Shown here: piece after piece, positions 8,295 through 16,062 of the stretch
Layout of the letters: each line of letters begins with the position of its first letter
How positions within the stretch are numbered: the stretch's first letter is position 1
DNA from: Planctomycetota bacterium
GTDB taxonomy: Bacteria; Planctomycetota; Planctomycetia; Isosphaerales; Isosphaeraceae
DNA length: 51,742 nt
NCBI GenBank assembly: GCA_028291545.1
Contig: JAQGHR010000037.1
Location: 1 to 51,742 of the forward strand
Direction of reading: 5' to 3'
Notes under the pieces: generated by a model
Databases searched by the model: none
What the model was told of the DNA's origin: nothing
Seen by the model: the letters and a program-made list of their open reading frames with translations, nothing else
Made by a program: the position numbers and the translations under genes

Positions 8295-9284
8295 TCAAGA
8301 TTCGTCAAGGTCAGCGTCGGGTTCCGGGGCGTCGGGAGGCCCTCCCTCGTCATTTTCGTCGTCTCCGCCCTCATCCTCCTCGCTCATCGAGCCGAACCGG
8401 GCCTTGAGGGCATCGGCCAGGGAGAGGAATTCCTCGACGTTCATCGCTTCGGCGCGGACCAGGCCGGTCAGGCCGATGGATTCGAGCATGGCGTCGACCT
8501 CGGGCTTGGTCCACTTGCCGCGCCAGGCGGAATAGAGGACGCGGCGGAGGTTCTTGCGACGATGCAGGAAGATCCTCCGCACGACGGCGTAGAACCACGC
8601 CAGGTCGGCGATCCTGGCCCGCTTCTCGGGGCTGGGCGTGATCTTCACGACGGCCGATTCCACCTTCGGCTTGGGCCAGAATACCTTGGGCGAGAGCGTG
8701 CGGACGATCTCCACGTCGGCCAGCGCCTGCACGATGACCGACAGGCCGCTGTAGGCGTCGGTTTGCGGCCTGGCCTTGAGCCGCTCGGCCAGCTCGAGCT
8801 GAATCGTCACGACCATCATGACGGGGCAGAGCTCGGGCGAGATCAACAGGTTGCTGATGATGGGCGTGGCCACGTTGTACGGCAGGTTGGCCACGAGCTT
8901 GAGCGTGCGATCTGGCGCGACGGCCAGCCCCGCCCGGACGTTATCCAGCACCTTGGGGTTCATCGTGTGCTTGCTCGCGAGCGCGTCCTCGTTCAACACG
9001 CGGACATTCATCCGCTCGATGACCGCATCCTGCGTCAATTGCGCCATCGCCGGGTCGATCTCGACGGCGATCACGGCCGACGCCGTCTCGGCCATCAGCG
9101 CCGTGAGCGCGCCCGCCCCGGGGCCGATCTCCAGCACCACATCCGTCGGCCCCAGCTCCGCGGCGCGGACGATCAGCTCGTGGATGTTCAAGTCGATCAG
9201 GAAGTTCTGCCCGAACCGATGCTTCGGGGCGATGCCGCGACGGGCGAACAGGCTGCGGAGATAAGATTGGGTCTGGCGGTTCAT
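8295..9284 (-). CDS. rsmA: 16S rRNA dimethyladenosine transferase RsmA (KsgA)
   Basis: A 329-residue SAM-dependent enzyme that dimethylates two adjacent adenosines near the 3' end of 16S rRNA during 30S assembly. The N-terminal 'HRFGQNFLID' and 'VLEIGPGAGALT' (motif I) bind SAM, and 'NLPYNVATPIISNLL' is the catalytic N-L-P-Y motif. The usual C-terminal helical domain is present, followed by an acidic tail of about 40 residues ('MSEEDEGGDDENDEGG') that most RsmA proteins lack. The ATG at 9284 is separated by only 3 bases from an inverted-repeat arm at 9288, and no ribosome site is visible there, so the cassette may have replaced the native leader. Confidence 0.96.
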   Translation of the reverse strand: MNRQTQSYLRSLFARRGIAPKHRFGQNFLIDLNIHELIVRAAELGPTDVVLEIGPGAGALTALMAETASAVIAVEIDPAMAQLTQDAVIERMNVRVLNEDALASKHTMNPKVLDNVRAGLAVAPDRTLKLVANLPYNVATPIISNLLISPELCPVMMVVTIQLELAERLKARPQTDAYSGLSVIVQALADVEIVRTLSPKVFWPKPKVESAVVKITPSPEKRARIADLAWFYAVVRRIFLHRRKNLRRVLYSAWRGKWTKPEVDAMLESIGLTGLVRAEAMNVEEFLSLADALKARFGSMSEEDEGGDDENDEGGPPDAPEPDADLDES

Positions 9285-9287
9285 GGG

Positions 9288-9337
9288 GAAGACGTTTCAC
9301 GCAGAGACGGGGAGGGGACGCAGAGGACGCAGAGAAG
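9288..9337. repeat. Left perfect inverted-repeat arm of the GxxExxY cassette
   Basis: A 50-base arm ('gaagacgtttcacgcagaga...') that is the exact reverse complement of 9752-9801. It begins 3 bases past the rsmA start codon, within the rsmA 5' leader, and encloses the GxxExxY gene with its partner. Confidence 0.95.
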
Positions 9338-9360
9338 AAGCGAGATTGGAAAGAGGCAAA

Positions 9361-9741
9361 TCAAGTCAGGTTGTTGACGATCCGGTGGTAGCCGTCCTTG
9401 AGGAGGACGACATTGAAGTTGATCAAGAGGCCCAGATGCAAGCCGCAGAGTCTCAGGTAGGTGAGGACCTGCATCTTGTGAACTGGGGCGATGTCCTCGA
9501 TGGATTTCAGTTCGACGATCACCTTGCCTTCGACGACCAGATCCGCCCGAAAGGCTTCTCCGATGTGAATTTCGTCATAAATGAGCGGAATGGGCATCTG
9601 CCGTCGCACGTAGAGCCCCCGCTTTTCCAACTCATAAACCATAACCAATTCATAAACCGTCTCCAGCAACCCCGGCCCCAATCTCGTGTGGACCTGAATC
9701 GCCGTATCCAAAATCACCCCCGAAACCTCATTCTCATGCAT
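9361..9741 (-). CDS. GxxExxY protein, PD-(D/E)XK-like
   Basis: A 126-residue protein of the GxxExxY family: the name-giving motif is 'GPGLLETVY' (G24, E27, Y30). Further on, Asp67, 'VELKS' (E77, K79) and Gln91 in 'HKMQVLTYL' are spaced like the D, E-x-K and Q residues of PD-(D/E)XK nucleases, so nuclease-like activity is plausible but unproven. A 'gaggg' site lies just before the ATG at 9741, next to the right inverted arm. The gene is on the same strand as its neighbours ribE and rsmA and could be co-transcribed with them. The flanking 50-base inverted repeats make it look like a self-contained cassette. Confidence 0.92.
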   Translation of the reverse strand: MHENEVSGVILDTAIQVHTRLGPGLLETVYELVMVYELEKRGLYVRRQMPIPLIYDEIHIGEAFRADLVVEGKVIVELKSIEDIAPVHKMQVLTYLRLCGLHLGLLINFNVVLLKDGYHRIVNNLT

Positions 9742-9751
9742 AATCTTCCCT

Positions 9752-9801
9752 CTTCTCTGCGTCCTCTGCGTCCCCTCCCCGTCTCTGCGTGAAACGTCTT
9801 C
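9752..9801. repeat. Right perfect inverted-repeat arm of the GxxExxY cassette
   Basis: The exact reverse complement of 9288-9337. Its outer end overlaps the stop codon of riboflavin synthase (9800-9802), so the cassette touches the upstream gene directly. Confidence 0.95.
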
Positions 9802-10390
9802 AATTCCCCCTTATCAATTTCTTCACATGCTTCGCCAGTACATCCGCTTCAATATTCACCCGATCCCCAATCTCCACCCTTCCCAGGGTCGTCACCGCCA
9901 GCGTGTGCGGGATCAGCATGATCGAGAACGTATCCTTCCCCACATCCACCAGCGTCAGGCTCACCCCGTCCACCGCGATCGAACCCTTGGCGACCATCAG
10001 CTCCGTCCATTCCGGATCGATGCGAAACGCGAGGAATTCCCACTCCCCCTCCGGCCGTCGCTCGACGAGTTCCGCCGTGGTATCCACGTGTCCCTGCACG
10101 AAGTGGCCGCCGAGCCGGTCTCCCACGCGCAACGACCGCTCGAAATTCACGCGATCTCCGGCACGTTTCGAGCCCAGATTGGTCCGCAGCAACGTCTCCG
10201 GCCCCACCTGCACAATAAATCGCTCCCCCTCGGCCTCGACCACCGTCAAGCAGCACCCGTTGACGGCCACGCTCTCCCCCAGGTCCATCGGCTCGCGCAG
10301 GTCGGGCCACTCCAGCACCAATCTCCGACCCGCGTTCTCCTCGACCACGCGCTCGACGCGGCCCAGGGCTTCGACCAATCCGGTGAACAT
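9800..10390 (-). CDS. ribE: Riboflavin synthase alpha chain
   Basis: A 196-residue enzyme that makes riboflavin from two 6,7-dimethyl-8-ribityllumazines. The start 'MFTGLVEALGRVERV' is diagnostic. Two lumazine-binding repeats follow: the first has 'GESVAVNGCCLTV', the second 'KGSIAVDGVSLTL', and 'GGHFVQGHVDTTAEL' bridges them. The length and both repeats are normal, so it should be active. No other rib gene is nearby and I see no FMN riboswitch consensus upstream. The stop codon is merged with the right arm of the GxxExxY cassette, which may have altered its natural 3' end slightly. Confidence 0.96.
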   Translation of the reverse strand: MFTGLVEALGRVERVVEENAGRRLVLEWPDLREPMDLGESVAVNGCCLTVVEAEGERFIVQVGPETLLRTNLGSKRAGDRVNFERSLRVGDRLGGHFVQGHVDTTAELVERRPEGEWEFLAFRIDPEWTELMVAKGSIAVDGVSLTLVDVGKDTFSIMLIPHTLAVTTLGRVEIGDRVNIEADVLAKHVKKLIRGN

Positions 10391-10544
10391 GGCTCAGCGC
10401 GTCTCGTCTTCGGGGTGATGGCTGGATCACCCCTCGATCATACCCCAAACCGTCTCCCGGCCCCCAGTCCGGTCGGCATCTGGCCGCGTCGCGACGGGAT
10501 GACCCTGGGTGCACCCACGAATTTTGTCATCAGAAGGTCTCTGC

Positions 10545-10593
10545 GTGGCTGGGGTCGTGCCGCAGCGCCGCGCTGCGGCTCGACCCCAGCCAC
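10545..10593. repeat. 49-base palindromic intergenic repeat
   Basis: The arms 'gtggctggggtcgtgccgca' (10545 onward) and its near-complement ending 'cgaccccagccac' (10593) form a stem of about 24 pairs with one mismatch and a one-base centre. The right half recurs at 19-40. It lies upstream of ribE and past the end of the Ser/Thr kinase, in the 243-base gap between them, where it could act as a terminator for the kinase. Confidence 0.75.
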
Positions 10594-10633
10594 CCGGCCG
10601 TTGTGATACGCGTTTCCAACGTCTTACAAAAAA

Positions 10634-12580
10634 TCACCGGTACTTCTTTCGGCCGATTATCAAGAGTGAACCTGTTTTATCCAGACTGTAGCCGAGATCC
10701 AACTGTCCGAGAAATATCTTGAGGCTGACTTTCAACGGAATCCCCTTGTTCCTGATCGTGACAGGCGAACTTACGGTCTTCTCGACCTCCTGGAGCGCAA
10801 CAGGGTCGATGAAGAATGGGATGCCGTCCTCCAACCCAGGCCCACTCGTGGCCGCCATCACGTATTTCAACACCTCTTCGAGCGGCGTTTCGTTGGCGAA
10901 CGGCATATCGATCGGCTTATCCAACGTCCTCAGGATAAGTTCCCGCCTCGACAAGGTCCTCCCGGAAACTTTCGATTTCGCAGGAGCGGCGCCGGCGCCA
11001 CCAGGCGGAGCGCCATTTGTCGTCTTGGCGGGAGTGGCCTTGGCCAGATCGTCTTGGCCCTTCGACTTTGACATCGCCGGGGGCGGAGCCTTCTCCACCT
11101 CGTCCCGCTCCTGGGGTTGGGCGATGGATTCGGGCCTACTCGGTACATCTCCACCCTTTTCCTTCGAGGGTTCCGACGCCATCGCCTTCTCGTTCTTCGG
11201 GGCGACCGGGGCCGGCAAGTCGCCGATCTTGGCGTTCGGCGGTTCCGAGGCGGTCGCCTTCTCCGGCTCGGGTTGCGTCTCACCCGCTCGGGCGAGAGTG
11301 AGATCCTGGACCTTCGTAGTCGTCGGTCTGGATGTATAGGCGTAGATCGCGATCGCGCCGAGCACGAGGGGGATCAGCACCCAGGAACCGGTTGCAAGGA
11401 AAGGATTGTTCCGTCGTCGAGGACCGATCAATTGCCCCTGTCGCGGAGGAAGCTGGGAGAGGTTTAACCCCATCTCGGCGGAACCCGGCTCCTCCACCTT
11501 GTCCTGAGACATCGCCCAGAGATCGACGGGAGTTGCGGCGACCGCCGGTCTGCGGCGACCGGGTTCGGCGATCGGCCGATCGAGGTAGTTGCCGAGCGCG
11601 GTGGCGAACGCCTGCATCGAGGGATAGCGGCCCGGGATCGCTCTGGCCATCGCCTTCAGGCAGATCGCTTCCAGCGCGGGGTCGAGGCCGGGTTGGAACT
11701 CGGAGGGCGGCGCCGGGTCGCTGATGGCGATCAGGCCGAGGACGAGAGACATCGGCCCCTCGAAAGGGCGGCGGCCGGTCATCAGCTCATACAAGATCAC
11801 GCCGAGGCTGTAGACGTCGGCGGTCGGACCCATCGCGGACCTGTCGCCACGGACTTGCTCGGGCGACATGTAGTGGGGGGTGCCGAGCATCGCGCCGGAG
11901 GCGGTGAGGCCGGGGTCGTCGGAGTCGACGCGGCGGGCCAGGCCGAAGTCCATCAGGATCAGGTCGCCGCGCTCGTCGACCATGACGTTGGCGGGCTTGA
12001 GGTCGCGGTGAAGGATGCCCTTCTTGTGGGCCTCGGACATGGCCACGGCGATGCGCCGAACGGTCTCGGCGGCTTCGCGCGGGGGCATGGGCTCGTCGCG
12101 GTCCACATACTCGGCGAGCGTCTTGCCCTCGACGTAGGCCATCGCGAGGTAATGGCGGCCTTCGATCTGGCCGACGTCGTAGATCGGGCAGAAGTTCGGG
12201 TGACGGAAGCCGGCCGCGGCGCGGGCCTCGCGCTGGAAGCGGTCGAGGACCTCGGGGCCGTCTCCCGTCGAGACGTGCGGCAGCTTCAGGGCGACCGGGC
12301 GATCGAGGCGCGGGTCATGCGCGAGGTAGACGGCCCCCATGCCCCCCTGGCCGAGCTTGCGGTGAATCTCGTACGGGCCGAACGGGTTCGGCAGGTCGAT
12401 TGCACCCGCCGCTTCCTCGCCCGACTCGCCGGAGGGGCTTGAGCCGGACAGCGAGGAGTCGCCGCTCAAGGTGAACTTCGTGCCGCACTTCTTGCACCTC
12501 GCGGCGCGGCCGACCTGGGCCTCGCTCACGCTATACGACGCGGAGCAGTCGGGATTGGGGCAAAGCACCTTGACGGGCAT
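10634..12580 (-). CDS. Zinc-ribbon Ser/Thr protein kinase with membrane segment
   Basis: A 648-residue transmembrane kinase. Residues 1-40 form a zinc ribbon ('CPNPDC...CKKCGTKF'). The kinase domain has 'KLGQGGMGAVYLAHD' (glycine loop), 'VALKLP' (ATP Lys), 'ILHRDLKPANVMVD' (catalytic loop), 'LMDFGLARR' and 'GTPHYMSPEQVRG', so it should be active. A Pro/Lys/Glu-rich linker surrounds one membrane helix ('WVLIPLVLGAIAIYAY'). The final part ('FANETPLEEVLKYVMAAT', 'PVTIRNKGIPLKVSLKIFL') resembles the short secretin-N/STN-like domain frequent in planctomycete proteins. It likely senses an extracytoplasmic signal; the ligand is unknown. It lies 118 bases after a second kinase gene. Confidence 0.93.
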   Translation of the reverse strand: MPVKVLCPNPDCSASYSVSEAQVGRAARCKKCGTKFTLSGDSSLSGSSPSGESGEEAAGAIDLPNPFGPYEIHRKLGQGGMGAVYLAHDPRLDRPVALKLPHVSTGDGPEVLDRFQREARAAAGFRHPNFCPIYDVGQIEGRHYLAMAYVEGKTLAEYVDRDEPMPPREAAETVRRIAVAMSEAHKKGILHRDLKPANVMVDERGDLILMDFGLARRVDSDDPGLTASGAMLGTPHYMSPEQVRGDRSAMGPTADVYSLGVILYELMTGRRPFEGPMSLVLGLIAISDPAPPSEFQPGLDPALEAICLKAMARAIPGRYPSMQAFATALGNYLDRPIAEPGRRRPAVAATPVDLWAMSQDKVEEPGSAEMGLNLSQLPPRQGQLIGPRRRNNPFLATGSWVLIPLVLGAIAIYAYTSRPTTTKVQDLTLARAGETQPEPEKATASEPPNAKIGDLPAPVAPKNEKAMASEPSKEKGGDVPSRPESIAQPQERDEVEKAPPPAMSKSKGQDDLAKATPAKTTNGAPPGGAGAAPAKSKVSGRTLSRRELILRTLDKPIDMPFANETPLEEVLKYVMAATSGPGLEDGIPFFIDPVALQEVEKTVSSPVTIRNKGIPLKVSLKIFLGQLDLGYSLDKTGSLLIIGRKKYR

Positions 12581-12698
12581 GGGGAAGCGTCTTTCCGTTC
12601 GGGCGATCTATCCTCTTCGATCACGGATCGCAAGCCCCAGGGATTGTCGTTGACCCACGGGCTCCGGGGCAACGACAAAATCACCAGGTCAACCGGTG

Positions 12699-13925
12699 TC
12701 ACGGGACGGCCGCGCCCGCCGCGAACGGCTTCAACGCCTTCCTCATCTCCGCCGCGTCCGCGAACCGCTCCTTCGGGTCTCTTTTCAACGACCGATGGAT
12801 GACTTTCGCAAGCCCTTCGGGCACGTCGGGGCGGCGCTCGCGGATCGGCACGGGCTCGTCCTGGAGGATCATCAGGAGTTGCCGCTCGACGTTGCGGGGG
12901 AAGTCGTAAACGCGCTTGGCCGTCAGCAGGAAATAGAGGGTCGCGGCGGCGGCGTACAGGTCGGCGGGGGGTTTAGCTTCGCGGAAATGGGTGATCTGCT
13001 CGGGGGACATATAGCCATACGTGCCGGCGATCTGGCCGGTGAAGGAGAGGCCGGAGAGGGGGGAATCGAGGTAGAGCCGGGCCAGGCCGAAGTCGGCGAG
13101 CTTCACGGTGTCGCGGCCGCCTTCGGTCGAGACCAGGAGGTTCTTGGGCTTCACGTCGCGATGGACGAAGCCCTTGGCGTGGGCGAAGCTCAGGGCGTCG
13201 AGCATCTGGGTCGCGATCCCCACGGCGCGGGCGATGGGTAGGGGCTGGTCCTGGCGGACGACCCAGTCGGCGTCCTTGCCGGGCACGTAGTCCATCACGA
13301 AGTACACGAGGCTGTCGGCGTGGCCGATCTCGCGGAACTTGACGATGCCGGGATGGTCGAGCGTGCGGAGGATGCCCGCCTCGCGCAAGAACCGCGCGGT
13401 CACCCCCTCGGAGGCCACCGCCGCCGGGGTGATCGTCTTGACGGCGACGGTCTCGCCCTGCGCGTTCTTCGCCCGATACACGACGCCCATGCCGCCGCGC
13501 CCGAGCTCCGTTTCGAGCGTCAGCTTCGGCAGGGTGGGCAAGCGCGGGCCGACGTCATCGACCGTCACGGACTCGATCCCGTAGTCGGCGACCGGCTCGA
13601 CCCCGCGCGTGACCGGGGCGTCGTCCTCCTCGAAGTGGACCTCGATATGCGTCCGCCCGCCCCGGATCGTGTCGCCGTCGTTGAGGTCGATGGTGCTGAC
13701 CTTCTTGCCGTTGACGAACGTGCCGTTGGTGCTGGCCATGTCCATCAGGCGGCAGCTCGGCGGGTTGACCTCGACGAGGAAATGCACGCGAGAGAGCGTC
13801 TTATCCTTGAACGGCAGGCGGAACTGCGCGGAGTCCGACCGACCGACCACGAACGTGTCGTGCTCGCCGAACGCGAAGGACTGGCCCTGGTGTGGGCCGC
13901 CGGTCACCTTGAGGATCACCTTCAT
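12699..13925 (-). CDS. FHA domain Ser/Thr protein kinase
   Basis: A 408-residue soluble kinase. The N-terminal FHA domain (about 1-95) has 'VVGRSDSAQFRLP', 'TLSRVHFLVEV' and 'STNGTFVNGKKV', which bind phosphothreonine. The kinase domain has 'ELGRGGMGVVYRAKN', 'VAVKTI', 'FVHRDVKPKNLLV', 'LADFGLARL' and 'GTYGYMSPEQI', all needed residues present. FHA-kinase fusions recognise phosphorylated partners and may autoregulate. It precedes the zinc-ribbon kinase on the same strand, so the two may be expressed together and act in sequence; this is inference. The ribosome site is weak. Confidence 0.94.
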   Translation of the reverse strand: MKVILKVTGGPHQGQSFAFGEHDTFVVGRSDSAQFRLPFKDKTLSRVHFLVEVNPPSCRLMDMASTNGTFVNGKKVSTIDLNDGDTIRGGRTHIEVHFEEDDAPVTRGVEPVADYGIESVTVDDVGPRLPTLPKLTLETELGRGGMGVVYRAKNAQGETVAVKTITPAAVASEGVTARFLREAGILRTLDHPGIVKFREIGHADSLVYFVMDYVPGKDADWVVRQDQPLPIARAVGIATQMLDALSFAHAKGFVHRDVKPKNLLVSTEGGRDTVKLADFGLARLYLDSPLSGLSFTGQIAGTYGYMSPEQITHFREAKPPADLYAAAATLYFLLTAKRVYDFPRNVERQLLMILQDEPVPIRERRPDVPEGLAKVIHRSLKRDPKERFADAAEMRKALKPFAAGAAVP

Positions 13926-14131
13926 GGACGAAAATCATACACCTTGCGACCGAAGAAGGGGAGGGCCGACGGCGTTGTGCTCCCGATCCCGGGGAAGGCC
14001 CTTGAGGGTCGTCTCGTGTCTGGCCAAGATGGGCGGGCGCGATGGGATCAGACGTGAGTTCCGAACCCGGATTGGCGCGATTTCGGGGCCAACGCCGTTC
14101 GAGCCGCTTGCGAAAGGACCGCTGACTGTTC

Positions 14132-14641
14132 ATGGGTCAACTCATGGAAAAAGACCTCGCGGATTTCGTGGGACCCAAGGCGAGCTACTATCTTGACAAG
14201 TGGCGGGCACCGCTGAGCGGCAATGGCTCGGATGCCGGCTTCAACTGGGCGGCGTTCTTCCTCTCGGGTCTGTGGCTCGCCTATCGCAAAATGTATCTGG
14301 CGACCTTCATTTTCCTCGGAATCATCGCGGTGGAGACATTCGTGGAGGAAATGATTTACGCCAGTATGAATGTCGGTCCCCAGGCTCAAAAGGGTATCGG
14401 ACGGATCATCAATCTCATCATTGCATTCGTCTGCGGGCGATTCGGAAACACGTGGTATCTGTCCCATGCGCTGAAGGTGGTGAACGACGTCCGATCCCAG
14501 GGGTTGCCCGAGGACGAGACGGCCGCTGTCCTTGCCAGGCGCGGGGGAAGGAGCGTTTGGCTGGCGCTTGGGGCGATGGTGATGTTCACCGCCGTCTTGG
14601 TCGCGACTTTCATCGCCGTTGAACTGATGTCCCGATCCTGA
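14132..14641 (+). CDS. DUF2628-family membrane protein
   Basis: A 169-residue protein with a soluble N-terminus and about three membrane segments. 'FNWAAFFLSGLWLAYRKMY' is the DUF2628 signature, followed by two further hydrophobic stretches and 'RFGNTWYLSHALKVV'. The family has no established function. A possible alternative ATG is at 14144. It is divergent from the FHA kinase, separated by about 200 bases. Confidence 0.8.
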   Translation: MGQLMEKDLADFVGPKASYYLDKWRAPLSGNGSDAGFNWAAFFLSGLWLAYRKMYLATFIFLGIIAVETFVEEMIYASMNVGPQAQKGIGRIINLIIAFVCGRFGNTWYLSHALKVVNDVRSQGLPEDETAAVLARRGGRSVWLALGAMVMFTAVLVATFIAVELMSRS

Positions 14642-15269
14642 GCACCTCGGATAACTTCATTCTTACAACACGAGTCCTTCCATCCGCCGATCATTTGCCC
14701 GGATTGTCATGGGATTCGTCGCGTCACGTCTCGCGTACCGGATTGCAACCCGCCGGGCGGCTTGGGTCTCGTCGCGTCGCGATCGGGGAATAAAAACTCC
14801 CCTAGAGGAATCGAAATCCCCTCCTCCGCAGGCTGGCGCGAGCGCGGCCCGCTTCCCGTCGCCCATGAGCATCATCGGGACGAGCGGTCGGTTTGATCGC
14901 GGAATCCGTGGCTCTTGGCCCTGAAACGGCGCGAGGGTGTCGCGTTCGTTTCTGGAGATTGGGCGGGCTCCTCCGGTGGCCGGGGTCGATTCCCCTTCGT
15001 TAGCTGGAGACGGGCCAATCGCCTTCGTGTGGCCGGGGTCGGTACTCCGTCCCCGGAATCCAAGCGTTGGCCGGACGGTCGCGTTCCGGGGGCGGAGTAC
15101 CGACCCCGGCCACCCACCGACGGGATCCATTCTCCCGAATCGAAAGCGACACCCAGGGGAGTGCGGAATCGATCGCCGCCCGACGAACCCGATTGCGGCG
15201 CGCTCGTGAGCGGGCTACGATCACGGTAGTAAAGTATCGATTCGACGCAGCCCTTCGCGGAGCCCATCG
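14642..15269. other. Gene-free stretch holding two repeat elements
   Basis: No supportable coding region in 628 bases. It holds a short 'ggaataaaaactcccctaga' element (14784-14822), whose reverse complement with changes recurs at 38957-38993, and a long inverted repeat at 14935-15154. Confidence 0.7.
14935..15154. repeat. 220-base inverted repeat, family A
   Basis: Outer ends read 'gggtgtcgcgttcg' and 'cgaaagcgacaccc'. The inner arms 15029-15057 ('gtggccggggtcggtactcc...') and 15085-15113 pair over 29 bases with one mismatch. A second left-arm start at 14995 shows partial tandem duplication of the left half. Related copies lie at 37601-37820, 39551-39676 and 45237-45310. Confidence 0.85.
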
Positions 15270-15641
15270 ATGTCGTTGGCCTCGGAATACTTCAAACTGC
15301 ACCAGGACGGCGCGGCGACGGTCGTTCGAGTCACGGCCGACGTCATCCGCCACCCGCAGCAGGCGCAGGAGTTCAGCAGCGACCTGGCGGCCCTGGTCGA
15401 GCGCGACGGCCTGACGCGGATCGCGGTCAATCTCCGCCACACCCATTACCTCGGCAGCTCGGCATTCGCCGCCCTGTTCGGCCTGGCCAAGCGCCTGGAC
15501 GCCGTCGGCGGCCAGCTGGCGCTCTGCGACCTCCAGCCCGAAGTCCTCACCGGCGCGAAAATCCTCGGCCTCGGCTCGTTCGCGCCGATCCACGCGACGG
15601 AGAAGGAAGCGCTGACGGCGCTCTCGGGCGGGAATGGTTGA
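15270..15641 (+). CDS. STAS-domain anti-sigma factor antagonist
   Basis: A 123-residue single STAS domain, the fold of SpoIIAA/RsbV. 'HTHYLGSSAFAALFGLAKRL' carries the conserved Ser (63 or 64) that a partner kinase phosphorylates; dephospho-STAS frees a sigma factor by binding the anti-sigma kinase. No kinase or sigma gene is adjacent, but a SpoIIE-type phosphatase lies about 4 kb downstream at 19410. Linking the two is inference. Confidence 0.85.
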   Translation: MSLASEYFKLHQDGAATVVRVTADVIRHPQQAQEFSSDLAALVERDGLTRIAVNLRHTHYLGSSAFAALFGLAKRLDAVGGQLALCDLQPEVLTGAKILGLGSFAPIHATEKEALTALSGGNG

Positions 15642-15730
15642 CGAGCCATTACGAGCGGTAATTTCGCGACGAAGCGTTCGGGCAGACCGTGCAACTCTTC
15701 GATTCCGCCTCTGCATCCGCTCCCTTTAAG

Positions 15731-15984
15731 AGGCTATCCGGATTGGTTGCAGTTGGCCCCGGAGGGGCGGGGGTGAATCGCCAGGGGCGGTACGCCCCTG
15801 GTCGCGGATACGAAGGCCAGGCCCGCCCGGGACGGGCGCGGGGACCGTCGTTCGGTCAAGGGGTCCCGTCGCCCGTCCCGGGCTCAATCCCTCGCTGGCG
15901 CGGGGCTCTCCGAGGTCCAGGGGCGTACCGCCCCTGGCGATTCACCCCGCCCCTCCGGGGCAAAGACTACATTCCAGATAGCCT
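15731..15984. repeat. 254-base inverted repeat, family C
   Basis: The ends 'aggctatccggat' and 'attccagatagcct' pair, and the inner parts 'ccccggaggggcgggggtga' and 'tcaccccgcccctccgggg' pair almost fully, followed by 'atcgccaggggcggtacgcc'. A second hairpin is nested in the centre ('gcccgggacgggcg' with 'cgcccgtcccgggc'). The element fills most of the gap between the STAS gene and the next small gene. Confidence 0.88.
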
Positions 15985-16062
15985 GTAAGTTCGGTCGCGA
16001 CTTCGTTCGGCCGAAGAGGTATCCTCGGCTCGTCGGTCCGTCCATTCGCACGCCGGAGACGC

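Larger units (their letters stand above)
9288..9801. mobile_element. Candidate mobile cassette: GxxExxY gene between 50-bp inverted repeats
   Basis: This 514-base unit consists of two perfect 50-base inverted arms and one gene. It fits tightly between the stop codon of riboflavin synthase (whose last two bases are shared with the right arm) and the start codon of rsmA. No target-site duplication is visible directly outside the arms. A degenerate solo arm lies at 2757-2806, showing that the sequence exists in more than one place. There is no transposase; movement, if any, would need the encoded nuclease-like protein or a helper elsewhere. The call as mobile is inference from structure. Confidence 0.55.

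Noticed and set aside
6428..8407. A 659-codon plus-strand frame
   Set aside because: Antisense to the PHM monooxygenase and the acidic small gene; no recognisable motif.
10391..10633. FMN riboswitch upstream of ribE
   Set aside because: No RFN-type consensus could be recognised; only the palindromic repeat is clear.
14642..15269. CRISPR-like repetition
   Set aside because: The repeats are inverted and form one palindrome, without regular spacers.
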